Below, in pieces: positions 52,001 through 62,041 of a DNA stretch of 64,000 bases. The translations under genes and the position numbers were made by a program. Under the pieces are notes generated by a model that did no database searches, was not told the origin of the DNA, and saw only the letters and a list, made by a program, of their open reading frames with translations. Position 1 is the stretch's first letter. Each line of letters starts with the position of its first letter. The DNA comes from Owenia fusiformis (Eukaryota > Annelida > Polychaeta > Sabellida > Oweniidae), in contig CAIIXF020000008.1 of assembly GCA_903813345.2 (NCBI GenBank), positions 25,096,822-25,160,821 on the forward strand, written 5' to 3'.

Positions 52001-55000
52001 CAAGGTCATATCAAATGGCTTGCAATATTATGCCAAGTCATTTTAAATAGTTTGCAATATTATGCCAAGTCATATCAAATGGCTTGCAATATTATGACAT
52101 GTCATTTCAAATGGCTTGTAATATTATGCCAGGTCAGAAGGCTTGTAATATTATGCCAGGTCATATCAAATGGCTTGTAATATTATGCCAGGTCAGAAGG
52201 CTTGCAATATTATGCCAGGTCATATCAAATGGCTTGTAATATTATGCCAGGTCAGAAAGCTTGCAATATTATGCCAGGTCATATCAAATGGCTTGTAATA
52301 TTATGCCAGGTCAGAAAGCTTGCAATATTATGCCATGTCATATCAAATGGCTTGTAAATATTATGCCAATTGTCATATCAAATGGCTTGTAATATTATGC
52401 CAGGTCAGGAGGCTTGTTACCAGTCAAGGGCTCAGACTAATAGGTCAGGGCATGTTTGGATATAACTCTTATGTATCTCCCCCCCCCCCCCCCCCCCCCC
52501 CCCCCGCAAGGTTAAGGCACTAATTAAACATGTGTTATTATATAAAGCTGGATGATATACTCTATTGCTTCTATAAGCAAGTACTGCTCTGCTGCAAGCT
52601 GGAGGCTATAAATAAACTGTAATGAAGCAAGAAACGATAACATGATATAATGCTACCTTACTCTCTGTTATAAGGATAGAATAAACAGTGAACAATAAGT
52701 CAACCAAAAAAAACTATTTTATGGTATTTCTAGGAAGTTTCATATGTGAGGCTTAAGTTTCAACTCTGGCTCTATATTTAATATGTCCTTTCACTTGGTA
52801 GTCTTGTATACCTATTTATCCCACCTCCTTGTAGGGGTGGGGATCCTAGGAGCATAAGTAAGACTACATAGCAGTAAGGTAGCAAAGTGTCACTGTCTTA
52901 ATAAGGCAGGGTACACCCAAACATTCAAAGAATTGGATCTACCCTGGCCTCAAATTCCACAAAACAAAACAAAACACAAAAATATGATTTTTCTTCAAGT
53001 TTCATATTTCAAACGCAGATCAGTGCACCTTGAAGTGACAAGATAACATAACTTGACATATTATTTTGACATCTGTACCAGTGTCAGGTGATAAAATCTT
53101 AAAAATTGGCATATCCACATTAAAATCTGGTATAAATCCAAGTTTATGTGAAACTTGAAGAAAGAATTCATAAAAATAAACAATGAATTTATACACACAA
53201 ACAAAAAACAAATAAAGCAATCAAAAACAATCAACATTATACGATATGATATAGATTTTAAAGAAATGATTTATAAAGACAACTAAAAGAGAATGTGTAC
53301 AAGCTAAAAAACAAACCAATGAATGCTAGAAACACATAGAGACTGGTAAATGTGAATGATTGTATAACTTGAGTGACTACTCAACGTTTTATACTACTCA
53401 ATGTTTGAATACTTACAGCTTTGAGTACTTTGACTGCCTCCTCACAAACATGCATCCCTCTGGACTCAAACACCTCTAAGCAACCCAAGTACTGAAATAA
53501 CAGAAAAGTCAAACATTTTTTATTAATATTTAGTTCATTATTTAATGGGAATAATAAAAAGAGTAAATTCTTGAAAACAACAATGTTTTAGAATTATGAA
53601 TTCCTTTTTGATTCTTTTGCAATGTTTTCAGGGAAATTCAATGATCCATAAATCAATGATATCAATGTGTATTGCATTAGAGACAGATAGACAGTCATTT
53701 CTCAAATTTTGTACCCTGCACGCAGAGTTTAGTTATAAACTACCCTCTGCCTAGTATAAACTATATTACAGTTTAGCAGCCACGCCCCAGAGATCGGTGC
53801 CTGTGACAGCCAGGCTAATAAATCATTTCAAATCTACCACGCTTAACCTTTCTCAACCAATCAGCGAATTGGAAGGAACGCGTGCTAAATACATGCTCAT
53901 TAACTATGCAGTGATGTCATAGGAAGTGAACACAAAGAAAGTCGTCAGTATTGCAACGACAAACTCTGATTGGCTCAGAGATTTATTGTAAACTAAAAAA
54001 GTGAAGACGAAGCTCTTTTTAAAGAAGTGAAGTCGAACGAATGGAAAGGGTATAAATTTTGCTATTGTTTGCGACATGTTAATAGAGTTCCTAGCTCTGG
54101 CTGAGGTTATTCATTTTATCTGAAGCCATTCTAGATGACCTGTTATCACACTTTGTCGCTTTAGATTGATATGTTTCTATATCTGAACTATCAACAACCG
54201 TAAGCTTATTACATACAGCATCTAACATTTTATTCATTAGTTTCTATGGCAACTGAATATTTCCAGCTTATTGTGCCATATTTAGTAATTAAACTATACA
54301 TCACTAGGATTTCTTAGAAATCACCCTATTTGATATGTCTCCAAGTAATCCCCAAGAACAGAAGATAATACATTCTGGATCACATCGAATTTCTTGTTTT
54401 ATTTCAAAAAATGAAGATATAAGATTGTCAAGAATGTGATTTGGTAATGGACTAGTTATGGAGACAGTTAGCCATAATATACATTGACAGTTAGGTTGAA
54501 ATCAGAATCTCCTATTTCAATTTGTGCTCTAGTGTCACTGTTCCACAACGAGTTATGGAACGTCAATGTGACAAAATGGATGAACTTCCTGGATATGAGT
54601 TTTTTGTTTTCTTGATTTAAACCTACTTATAAGTTAAGTTGCAGGTTATAATTTGGCACAAAGTTAGACAATATAGTCGAGCTTTGAAAATGCCAACTTG
54701 GAAAGGATTTTTAAATGAAAGCGTAATTCATACAATTAGTTCCTCGCTTTTATTATATTGATGGAAGTTCACATCAAAGTATACCCCGCGACAAGAGTCT
54801 AGTTATAAACTACCCTCTGCCTAGTATGGACTATATTACAGTTTAGCAGCCCCGCCCCAAAGATTGGTGCCTGTGACAGCCCGGATAATAAATCATTCTA
54901 AATCTACCACGCTGACCCTTTCTCAACCAGTCAGCGAAGTGGAAGGAACACATGCTAAATACATTCTCATTAACTATGCGGTGATGTCAGAGGAAATGAC

Positions 55001-55629
55001 CATAAAGAAAGTTGTCCGTATTTCAACGACGAACTCTGATTGGTTCGGTGAGATTGGAGATTTATTGTAAACTGAAAGAGTGAAGACGAAGCTCTCTTTT
55101 AAGAAGTGAAGTTGAACAAATGCTAAGGGCAATCAAAGTGACATTGGTAATTTAATGGATTTTCGTCAATGTAACAAAATCAAGGAACTAAATATGTGGA
55201 TTGCAACTTTATTTACAAACCAAATTCTAAATCATTTTCTTGCTTTCTGCTTAATTGTAATCTGCAACTTGACTAATAAGTAGGTTTAAATTAAAAAACA
55301 AAAAAATTGTGTGAGGAAGTTCATCCATTTTGCTGCATTGAAGTTCCATGAAAGTAACTAGTTGTGGAACAGTAAGTGCCCCATCATTGGTTTATACAAT
55401 GGATTATGACAGTTTATACATCACATTAATAGGATGGCAAACAATAGAACATTTACCAAGAAAGGAGATATGAGTAAATATGATTTGTATTAAACCATAC
55501 CCTGACTTGGAAACTGCATGTGCCATCTCGAACTTTCTTCTCATCCTCCTGCCATTGGTGCGGCTTCTGACACTCTGGGACTTTGGTTTTCTTCTTCCTG
55601 AAGCTCAACGTCCGCTTCAACCTCTCCAT
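28013..55629 (-). CDS. NUMB: Numb endocytic adaptor (PTB domain), Notch antagonist
   Basis: Ten coding exons on the minus strand: 55629-55501, 53491-53417, 44669-44610, 40134-40057, 34541-34401, 34184-33998, 32586-32386, 31908-31819, 29004-28828 and 28701-28013. Together they give 1827 nt, 608 residues, all GT/AG and in frame. Numb recruits AP-2 and clathrin to down-regulate Notch and integrins, and is segregated asymmetrically in dividing cells. The N-terminus is basic ([14 protein letters not shown]). The PTB domain spans about 20-190 ([81 protein letters not shown]). Three aPKC/14-3-3-type sites are kept: RTLSFR, RQGSFRG and FKRQMSLR. Downstream are a poly-Q-rich tail, TNPW, two DPF AP-2 motifs and a short end FTVQL. 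I see no NPF motif. Non-coding 5' exons are not located. Confidence 0.95.
29917..30004. repeat. 44-bp tandem duplication
   Basis: The segment starting tgactatattaaacatattg is repeated once, at 29917 and 29961, in the NUMB intron between exons 31908-31819 and 29004-28828. Confidence 0.85.
30034..31711. repeat. minisatellite of about 69/78-bp units with an inverted leading copy
   Basis: About 20 copies of a unit containing 'catgattcatgcagctatgttag', 'ccaatgtcatatctctaaataaag' and 'atgacaacattccaatgt' run from about 30200 to 31711. Units alternate between about 78 bp (with an extra 'cccaatgtc') and about 69 bp. Just before the array, 30034-30120 holds a unit in inverse orientation, and 'agcagataaaatgcatag' (30100-30118) pairs with 'ctatgcattttatctgct' (30181-30198). 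The array therefore grows from one arm of a hairpin. Because both unit lengths are multiples of three, long frames stay open on the + strand; they are not genes. Confidence 0.92.
32725..33834. mobile_element. MITE with CAGGGTTCGTACAC ends, 1110 bp, in a NUMB intron
   Basis: Left end CAGGGTTCGTACACC and right end GGTGTGTACGAACCCTG are inverted. Sub-terminal regions repeat 'ttccctgacatttcc' many times on both sides. TAGAA flanks both ends (32720-32724, 33835-33839), giving a 5-bp duplication. The middle includes a fragment of the dispersed repeat family (about 33140-33270). It lies between NUMB exons 34184-33998 and 32586-32386, about 160 bp from the former. Superfamily uncertain. Confidence 0.85.
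34542..36260. other. NUMB intron, no feature recognised
   Basis: Intronic sequence upstream (in gene sense) of exon 34541-34401. No exon, repeat or element is seen in this stretch. Confidence 0.5.
36261..36747. mobile_element. TA-flanked element with TTAATTTGGCGG termini, 487 bp
   Basis: Terminal inverted repeats CTGTAGATTGGGTTAATTTG (one mismatch over 24 bp) are flanked by TA at 36259-36260 and 36748-36749. Sub-terminal 'aatttggcga' motifs occur on both sides. A minus-strand open frame at 36579-36367 (70 residues, start [14 protein letters not shown], end [12 protein letters not shown]) could be the eroded start of a Tigger/pogo-type transposase; that is a guess. Eroded relatives lie at about 618-685 and 21893-21960. 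Confidence 0.85.
36797..36985. repeat. 30-bp near-palindromic tandem repeat, about 6 copies
   Basis: The unit aaaatttatgcccggcataa aatttgttcc repeats at 30-bp steps. The segment AAAATTTATGCC/GGCATAAAATTT is almost its own reverse complement. With a 30-bp period, several frames stay open on both strands (for example [10 protein letters not shown] repeated), so the open frames carry no coding meaning. Confidence 0.9.
37818..37937 (-). CDS. NUMB: candidate alternative PTB exon of NUMB (duplicate of exon 40134-40057)
   Basis: This 120-nt open segment has a 3' splice site (ctttcctag|CGC) and a 5' splice site (AAG|gtaaca), both phase 0. It therefore fits between the same neighbours as exon 40134-40057, and ends AAG just as that exon does. 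Its peptide starts [20 protein letters not shown] and aligns with the PTB segment [20 protein letters not shown]: both start with a QCK string, then a beta strand, SGxxLRVV. It then adds about 14 residues ([18 protein letters not shown]) before the common [10 protein letters not shown]. Using it in place of exon 40134-40057 would give 622 residues. Mutually exclusive splicing is an inference; inclusion of both is also phase-compatible. Confidence 0.78.
37938..38959. other. NUMB intron, no feature recognised
   Basis: Intron between the alternative exon 37937-37818 and the hAT-like element at 38960. No repeat or exon is seen. Confidence 0.45.
38960..39497. mobile_element. hAT-like MITE (TACCCTGC...AAAGGGTAT family), copy 1, with a nested insertion
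   Basis: Starts TACCCTGCGCGTAGAGTCTA and ends GCAAAGGGTAT, flanked by the exact 8-bp duplication ACTGGAAG (38952-38959, 39498-39505). It shares ordered blocks with copies at 53712 and 54781: 'ataaactaccctctgcctag', 'ataaatcattt', 'accacgctgaccctttctcaa', 'gatttattgtaaactgaaag', 'agtgaagacgaagctct'. A 205-bp element (39004-39208) interrupts it. Without that insertion it is about 330 bp. Confidence 0.9.
39004..39208. mobile_element. 205-bp MITE with CAGTGATCTC ends, nested in the previous element
   Basis: Ends CAGTGATCTCAACAG and GAGGACACTG are inverted. CTAGT is duplicated on either side (38999-39003, 39209-39213). The sister copies of the host element read 'ctctgcctagtatggac' without a break, so the empty site is known. 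A second copy is at 50530-50733. Inside, both carry 'taaagcaagtgggygcagcaccca' and 'gggcatattttgaccaattt'. Confidence 0.88.
40135..43533. other. NUMB intron, no feature recognised
   Basis: AT-rich intronic sequence on the gene-upstream side of exon 40134-40057. No exon or clear repeat is recognised. Confidence 0.45.
43534..43780. mobile_element. 247-bp MITE with CAGTxCAGCCAAAC ends
   Basis: Left CAGTGCAGCCAAACCTG and right CAAGTTTGGCTGTACTG are inverted with two mismatches in 17 bp. Sub-terminal 'caccacctgaca' and 'cttgtggtggta' also pair. TA precedes the left end; the right flank is AA, so the duplication is unclear. It lies in the NUMB intron between exons 44669-44610 and 40134-40057. Confidence 0.7.
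44038..44493. mobile_element. 456-bp fold-back MITE with CACTGGTGATCC ends
   Basis: Inverted ends CACTGGTGATCCGCTCGATT and its reverse complement with one mismatch extend inward for about 200 bp per arm ('aaggtatgatttttctta', 'aggcagaat', 'cagaatcgtcgatttaat'). CTATT is duplicated at 44033-44037 and 44494-44498. Its right end lies 116 bp from the 5' splice site of the NUMB cassette exon 44669-44610. Confidence 0.88.
44610..44669 (-). CDS. NUMB: candidate cassette exon of NUMB: PTB insert, 20 codons
   Basis: 60 nt, phase 0 at both ends (tctttag|AGT, GAG|gtagtg), encoding a basic peptide [16 protein letters not shown] plus four more residues. It falls right after EEAVKVLKA, exactly where vertebrate Numb inserts an 11-residue basic stretch (ERKFFKGFFGK) by alternative splicing to make the long PTB form. 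Fly Numb has no such insert. Skipping it keeps the frame (588 residues). It is counted within the NUMB entry; alternative use is inferred from position and symmetry. Confidence 0.75.
45624..45811. repeat. 62-bp tandem repeat, 3 copies
   Basis: Unit aaactgcaagtaacaagtat through attgtcaatatgtt starts at 45624, 45686 and 45748. Copies are almost identical (one gaga/gata change). Confidence 0.93.
47433..47745. repeat. 64-bp tandem repeat, 5 copies
   Basis: Unit tgatgagctacactagagtt through gaacacacctac starts at 47433, 47497, 47561, 47625 and 47689. It is nearly perfect; the last unit has one substitution (gaatta/gagtta) and a changed end. Confidence 0.94.
50530..50733. mobile_element. 204-bp MITE with CAGTGATCTC ends, second copy
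   Basis: Begins CAGTGATCTCCCCAGCAATA and ends GAGGAGATCACTG, with better-preserved inverted ends than the copy at 39004-39208. The interior matches block for block. Flanks are low-complexity (atataata / taatataa), so the duplication cannot be read cleanly. Confidence 0.88.
51925..52418. repeat. 32/27-bp tandem repeat, about 16 copies
   Basis: Units begin tgcaatattatgccaagtca or tgtaatattatgccaggtca and end either 'tatcaaatggct' (32 bp) or 'gaaggct / gaaagct' (27 bp). Toward the right the two types alternate regularly, suggesting a 59-bp higher-order unit. Confidence 0.92.
52479..52505. repeat. poly-C run, 27 bp
   Basis: Uninterrupted C tract shortly after the tandem array. The length is likely to be unreliable in any assembly. 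Another C-rich tract is at about 39817-39830. Confidence 0.9.
53712..54053. mobile_element. hAT-like MITE (TACCCTGC...AAAGGGTAT family), copy 2
   Basis: 342 bp from TACCCTGCACGCAGAG to GGAAAGGGTAT, flanked by the exact 8-bp duplication AAATTTTG (53704-53711, 54054-54061). It is uninterrupted and serves as the reference for the interrupted copy at 38960. It lies in NUMB intron 1 (first coding intron), about 220 bp from exon 53491-53417. Confidence 0.92.
54537..55373. mobile_element. fold-back element with ACTGTTCCACAAC ends, hosting another MITE
   Basis: The left arm 54537 to about 54650 pairs with the right arm from about 55253 to 55373. Shared blocks in order: ACTGTTCCACAAC, 'tggaac', 'aaaatggatgaacttcct', 'ttttttgtttt', 'atttaaacctacttat', 'caagttgca'. 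The element at 54781-55131 with its 8-bp duplication lies between the arms. Without it the fold-back is about 480 bp. Target duplication is not clear. Confidence 0.8.
54781..55131. mobile_element. hAT-like MITE (TACCC...AAGGG family), copy 3
   Basis: About 350 bp from ATACCCCGCGACAAGAGTCT to GCTAAGGGCA, flanked by the 8-bp duplication ATCAAAGT (54773-54780, 55132-55139). It aligns throughout with copy 2 and is inserted inside the fold-back element 54537-55373. Confidence 0.9.
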
Positions 55630-57089
55630 CACTCAGCCCTGCAAATAAATATATAAGCACATCATGAACAAAAAGTAGAGAGTATCCGGGGTGATCTCCT
55701 GAGGTTTTTTATCAACTGGGTGCTAAATCTTTATTTTACCTTTATTGATCAAAATAAGTTGATATTATTTCTACCTTTCAAAGGAACAGATTTTCAATAG
55801 TCTCTAATAATACTGCTCAAACCCTACTCATATCTAAATACCATCATGAAACCTCTGCTAGTGGTAACATTATCCAGACAGATTCATAAGATTATATAGC
55901 ACCAACTAGAAAACAACATATATACGTATGATATAGGACATACATATTTTGAAAAAAAATTATGTACTCCAAATAAAATAGAATCTATTGATGTCAGATC
56001 AAAGTCAAGTGTATTTTGTAACATAGAAATGAGACACCATACCATTTATCACTACCTATGTTTATATGTGGAACAAACTACTCGATAACCTAGATTTACA
56101 TTACCAATTATATCTCCATAGCCAGCCACAATCTAAGGTATATAATACAGAGTAAATCAATTTTACATGATAAAATAATATATTCTACCTCTAATGAGTC
56201 TGAGTTTTAACCGAACTCTGAATAAGGTTTAGGAAATTGCTCGAATATTGAAATGACTAAACATACCTTTAAAATGTGGTTTTCAAATACTTCATTGATC
56301 ATTAATAGCTAGTGGTTTAATACCTATTTACGATTAAGAATGGTATCTAATTGTCTAAACTTTGGGGAAGAATATTATACTGGGGAGGTTGGAGGATAAA
56401 CAATGATTTCATTAATGAAACTTATTTTCTTTAAAGTGAACTTTAAACTTTTTCAAATTCTGTCATATTATATGAGAGAAGGAGGGGTTGACATAAAACA
56501 AAATTAACTTTGGTTTACAGTTTTTTTGTTTTTAAGTGTCAGAAAATTTGGCCATGATCTCTTCATAAAATATACAAGCTTACTCCAATAAACTAGGACA
56601 TGATGATCCACTATATGTCTATGTTATCTTCCATTATCTTTTGTGTGTGGGAATAACATATGTTTTATGTACTATGCATGATAAATGATAAGTTTACAAA
56701 CAAGCGTTGATGATTGTTTATTACTGAATTACATGTTTTTATAATGTAATTTTATTATGCAAGCTGTAACATAATTAGCATTTGATGAAAGCAACAGCAT
56801 AGTTGATCACTGCCTGTTTACCTCTGATCCATTGATAAATGATGTGTCATGATGCTGGTTTAGGCTGATTGGATAGTGGATACCCAAGGCTATTTCAGTT
56901 AAAATATATGTATATATTTACCAGAAGTCAATATTCTGAAGTGTTTTAGTCTTTATAGTAGACAAATCTCTAATAATTAACTTTTTAAAACAGTTGAAAT
57001 CAACCCCTAATCAAAAAATCATCAAGTTTGTCTCTCGTCCTTCCATGTCTTTATTTTGATACTGAATTGTAAAAGATCCTAACTTAAAC

Positions 57090-58080
57090 TAGGAAACAGC
57101 AACACTACGGAGTAGCGAATCCTACCGAACATAACATCTTGATAAATATAGGTCATCTTGAAAAAGGTATCAGCATACCAAATCTGACCACTGTTATCTG
57201 AGTTGTCAAAGATTATGATTATATCAAAGATTATTTTCTAAAAAATGGTGGCCATTTTGAAATTCAGCTGTCATCTTATAAATGTCTTCTCAAGTAGACC
57301 ACATTTGTCCCATCAGCATATAAAATCTGAACCAAATTGAACCAGGGGTTTCACTAAAATTTCTCACAACAGGCTAAATAAATGAAAACAACAGGCAAAA
57401 TAAATGGAAATCATGAATTTAACATGGAAACGTTGAAAGGTCCCTACAAACAACAGGCAATTTTGTGAAAACAACAAGTAAAAATCAGCTGTTACATGCT
57501 GCTAATGAAACCTCTGCAAATCTGACCTCTGGTATTTGAGTTGTCATAGATCACATTTTTAGTGACAAACAAGTTACCAAAGATTATGTCTTTTACCAAA
57601 AATGGCAGCCATTTTCAAATTCAGTTGCCATCTTGAAAATGTCTTCTTGAGCAGAGCTTTTATGTCTGTAGGCATTAGCACATAAAATGTGAACCAGATC
57701 CGTCGACTGGTATCTGAGTTATCAAAGATACATTTTTTATGAAAATGACAGGCATTTTGAAATTCAGCTGCCATTTTGGAAATTTCATCTCAACCAGAGC
57801 TACTGTGCCCCTAGAGCAATTAGCATATAAAATGTGAACCAAATCCATCAACTGGTATCAAAGATTACATTTTTTACAAAAATGACAGCCATTTTGAATT
57901 GAGTAACCATATTGAAAATTTACTTCTTGAGTAAATGTCCTAAACCCATTAAAATTTGAGATGAATTTGTCAACTGGTATTTAAGTTATCACCCGGACTA
58001 ATGGATGGACAGACAGAGGGACAGAATAACGGCTTCTCTACATCCCTACAAATTTTGTTCAATGGGATAATAACATAACA
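57090..58080 (+). repeat. dispersed repeat, about 1 kb, with internal units of about 170 bp
   Basis: Head 'gaaacagcaacactacggagtagcgaatcc', then four or five units each carrying 'agcatataaaatctgaacca', 'tcaactggtatctgagttatc', 'aaagatta', 'aatggcagccattttgaaat' and 'cttgaaaatgtcttct'. The tail is 'ggatggacagacagagggac' and 'ttcaatgggataata'. The same order is seen at 5020-5430. No frame or recognisable class. Confidence 0.75.
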
Positions 58081-59349
58081 ATGATATGGAAGGGCGGTTG
58101 CTCTATAAAATCAACTGAATTGGTTTACTTCTAATATGAGTCTGACCAGTACCAAAATTATAAACAACTTGAAACTACTAACAAATAGTAAATATGTGTA
58201 TATTTATCTTGAGGATTCAAAAAATGATATGATAGTGACAAGCCAATGGCCTTATTAATGGTACCAATTAACCAATGCCAGGTCATTCTTCTTTGTCATG
58301 TCCTCAGAGTCACATTCAATGTTAACCTCAAAATACTTGGACATATTTATAACAAATTGTCTTTAAGATATCAATATAAGAGCAGTAAATCCAATTATGC
58401 AGGACAAAATAATACCACATGCTAAAATTAGTCCATTTAGAATCCCATCTTCTGTTTCAAATCAATAAATGCTGAGATAAGTCTAGTAATAGAATGATTT
58501 GATATCTTATTCATGTTTTGTACTGTGTACCACTATTGAAATAACTAACTGTTTTCTCTTTTAACTGATTATGTCTCATGAGGCAAACCAATCTGGGACT
58601 TCAAAATTCTCGAGGACAATGCTCTATATTTGGAATTTATCCAATTGTAATTGAGATGGTTTATATGCCTGCTCTGTAGATTCTATCTAAGTTTAAAGAT
58701 GGGGAAACTATTAATTAGTAAAATAAGTATATTCCTTTTTGACAAGTTGTTTCATTTCCTTATTAATATGGAACTAGTTTGCTAGTCTTGTATCAAGTCT
58801 CCCCCCCTACCTGGTATTTACTCCACATTTATCTTATAGTTTATAGAGGGAGAACACAAGGGTTTGAATCCTGTGAACACAAGGGCTTGAATCTTCTCCC
58901 AGATTAACTAAGTGTTTGTACAAATTTACAATTTACTAAAATTATCTAGAGATAGATGTAAGTTTTGCTTTGACACTGACGAATGTGTAACAGGGTAAAG
59001 CTTAGATATACATGAAGATGCAGAGTGCAATACTAGCATGGGGTGATGACCACAGAATCATGAAACAGATATCAGCTTTCCAGAGGTAAACATACTAATG
59101 CTTGCAATAATATAATATACTGCTCATACCATAAGAAACTAGAAATACAGTGAGCTGAATATGTGATAATTTAGAGTATTCTGCTTCATAAATACAAAAT
59201 CAAATTGATGGATCTTTGATACAAATAGTAAAATAGATAAAATCAAGTAAGTATAATTGTTTGTTGATAATATTGCCACCAATAGACCTCCCTTGATCTT
59301 TGATGATAAAGAGCACAATGATTTCGTATTTCTCTGAAATATAACTCAT

Positions 59350-60180
59350 CCTAAACTAGACAATATGGCAACTCCGCGGAATGGCAACTCCGCGGAGTAG
59401 CAAATCCCAATGAACAAAATATCAATTACCGAATTCCAATCAATTATACTCATTACTTTGGTTAAAATTGAAAAATTTAGATTTTAGAATTGCAAATTCC
59501 TGCAAAGCAGCCATTTTGAATTTTCTGAGGTACAAATCTGAAGAATAATACCATAATTGTGATCTACTCCAAAATTCCTTCAATTTGAGTATAATATAGC
59601 CATACTTTGAAGGGATCGAAAAATTATTGCGAAATCGTACATTAGACGGCCATTTTAAATTTTACGAGGCTCGAATCAGAAAAAAGATACAATATTTGCA
59701 ATCTACTCTTAATTGCATTTCATTTGAGTATAATAAAGCTATACTTCAGAAAGATCTAAAAATTAGCGAAAATGTCTGTTTTCCTGACCCCCCCATACAC
59801 GGCCCCTGGTGGTCAGGATGAAAAACACAGAATATATGTGAAATAGATAGATGTTGCAAATATACTACCAACATTTCAAGCAATAATATTAATTACTTTG
59901 GTTTAGAATGAAAAATTTATGTTTTTTGCGAAAAAGTCCTGTCATTTCTAAAGCGGCGGCCATCTTGAAAAAATTTTTTACATACTTTTTTACATACAAC
60001 TATTCACCAATATACATCTTTCCACTAAATATGAAGGAAATCTGTCAACTCGTATTTGAGTTATCTTCCGGTAGCAAAATAAAAATGATGATCTACAAAT
60101 CAATACATGTAGTTTTGATAAACAGACCCCGGGTTATCGATTCTATCGATTTCAGTCTTAGACTTGGTTGTAAAGAGTAG
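59350..60180 (+). repeat. dispersed repeat, related head
   Basis: Head 'atggcaactccgcggagtagcaaatcccaatgaaca' resembles those at 6376 and 57095. It then carries 'cagccattttgaattttctgaggt', 'ggccattttaaattttacgagg' and 'cggccatcttgaaaaaa'. Diverged from the 57-kb copy. Confidence 0.6.
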
Positions 60181-62041
60181 ACTCATTTTTGCAGGACATT
60201 CGCTATCTTTTAGACAAATTGCTTCTGGATTCTATTGCAATCTTTCAAATTATAAAAGACTAATCAAAGGAAAACTCTTTCCAATACAACATCTTTAGAC
60301 CTACCTTAAGCTCAGGCTATTCACATATTGTATACTATAATGTATGTATTGTAATTTTTGCTATAACAGATCAATAAACTGCACCAAGTACAAATGTGTT
60401 TTAGCCTCTTTTCTACTTCAATCAATATACATCAGTATATAGTTTCAGCAGGAAGATCAAACATGATGTCAAAATAACCTTACGTTATTAAAAACAAATC
60501 TAGAATAAAAGAAGGTGGTCCGTGGTAGAAAACATTTTTTCATTACAATATCCTAGCAGAACTACCATAAAAGAATTATAACAGTGACTATTTCCTTGTG
60601 TTACTTTAGGCAGTATTGTTAGTTCTAGATAAACATTAAATGTGTTGATTAAACTACAAGCAAATCATGTAATCAAATTAATTAAAGTATGATTCAAGTC
60701 TTTGATAACACCTTTAACAATCCATATTTAGATGTGATGCCTGCTAAATGGCAGCTTTATTTACGAGATATCTCCAAATTAATGACACATATGAAGGCCC
60801 ACTGTTATACTACCTTTTAACCAAAATAGGTTGTATTTAACATCTAATTGATCATGGAAGTTGGCGAGTGTACTTATGATTGTACCTTGCAAGAGCTCGT
60901 TCTTGATTCTTGATCCATTAACTTGTTTTCATATATAAGGTAGAAAAGTATTTGGTATAAGTCAAGGCTTAAGTTGTTAACTAGTATTCACCCAAGTTAT
61001 AAATGATCATATATTTGACATGCCTTTGAAAGTTAGATATCAAGAATTTATAAGAAAACAAACAGTTTAGTACTTACTGTAGATAAGTCTAAAGAATGTT
61101 CAGGACATAAGTGACTCATTAAAGGAAAATGCACAAGGTTTTAGGTTAATTGTTTATATCTCAAGTACCAAAGAGTTAAAAACCACAGAAGTCTTCTTTG
61201 GTATCTGGGATATCCATGGTAGTTGCAGGTTTTGCTTGTATGTTGCAGTTTATAAAGAATGAAAATGAAGCCCTTCTTATGCCATTGCCAGCCAGCCAGC
61301 TTGCATCACAAAAAAGATCTTTGTTATCATATGAAGTTATTGATAAACATTCTAGTAGTCTTATCAATGTGAATGTGGTCTCAAACTACCTTTACACATC
61401 AAAGCTATCTAATATCAAGGAGAAGAAATAATCACTTATTTAAAATAATTCTAATAGCTTATAACTTTATAATTTACATTTAACCTTTTTTATCTTCTTG
61501 TTTTTGGATACAATAATGATGATACAAGACTAGCCTCACCTTTTAGGGAGGTATATTATCTTGATAAAAAGATCTCGATAAATATAAAATGTAAGGATTT
61601 CCTAGGTTCCAGAGGGAGCATAAATATCCTAGATGCGAGTAGAAATAGTCATGATTTACGTCATTAAAAATTCAGTCAAACTGATGTCATATTTGGAATC
61701 TACATGTAAAATTAAATCTACATGTAGATATGTGGTTTTGAAGAGTTTATCAACTTTGAAAATTTAATTTTCTATGAAAATGCGACTTCTAGGTCGGGGA
61801 GATTCCCCATAGACCCCATGTTGTAAAACCACAAAAAGTGAAGTTTATTTTCTTGTATTGGGCAGATAATATTTTCCTTTACTGGACATATTTTAATTTG
61901 TATAACTAGCACATACATTAGGGTTATATGAAAAGTGAACAACTAAAACTGATGAATATTCAGGTTAAAGGGAATTTTGTAATACCCTGCCATGTTATTT
62001 CCCCCCGAATCAGCCACCTGGTGGCGAAACTGGTAAATACC

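Larger units (their letters stand above)
44670..53416. other. NUMB intron of 8.7 kb; tandem arrays and one MITE only
   Basis: Apart from the arrays at 45624, 47433 and 51925, the MITE at 50530 and a poly-C run, I see no exon or known RNA. A partial MITE end (tacagtaatacctgtatatt) is at about 46596. Confidence 0.5.
55630..62041. other. upstream region or 5' intron of NUMB; repeats, no exon recognised
   Basis: The first coding exon of NUMB is preceded by an acceptor (atttgcag|GGCTGAGTG, 9 nt before the ATG). At least one non-coding 5' exon must therefore lie here or beyond the window. I cannot place it. Dispersed repeats occupy about 57090-58080 and 59350-60180; the rest shows nothing. Confidence 0.5.

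Noticed and set aside
51998-52523. Open frames with repeated NGLQYYAxSYQMAC-like peptide and a poly-proline end
   Set aside because: They follow the 32/27-bp tandem array and the poly-C run and have no independent support.
54864-55070. 68-residue + strand frame in the 54.8-kb element
   Set aside because: It lies wholly within a non-autonomous MITE that is present in three copies; the frame is not kept in the others.
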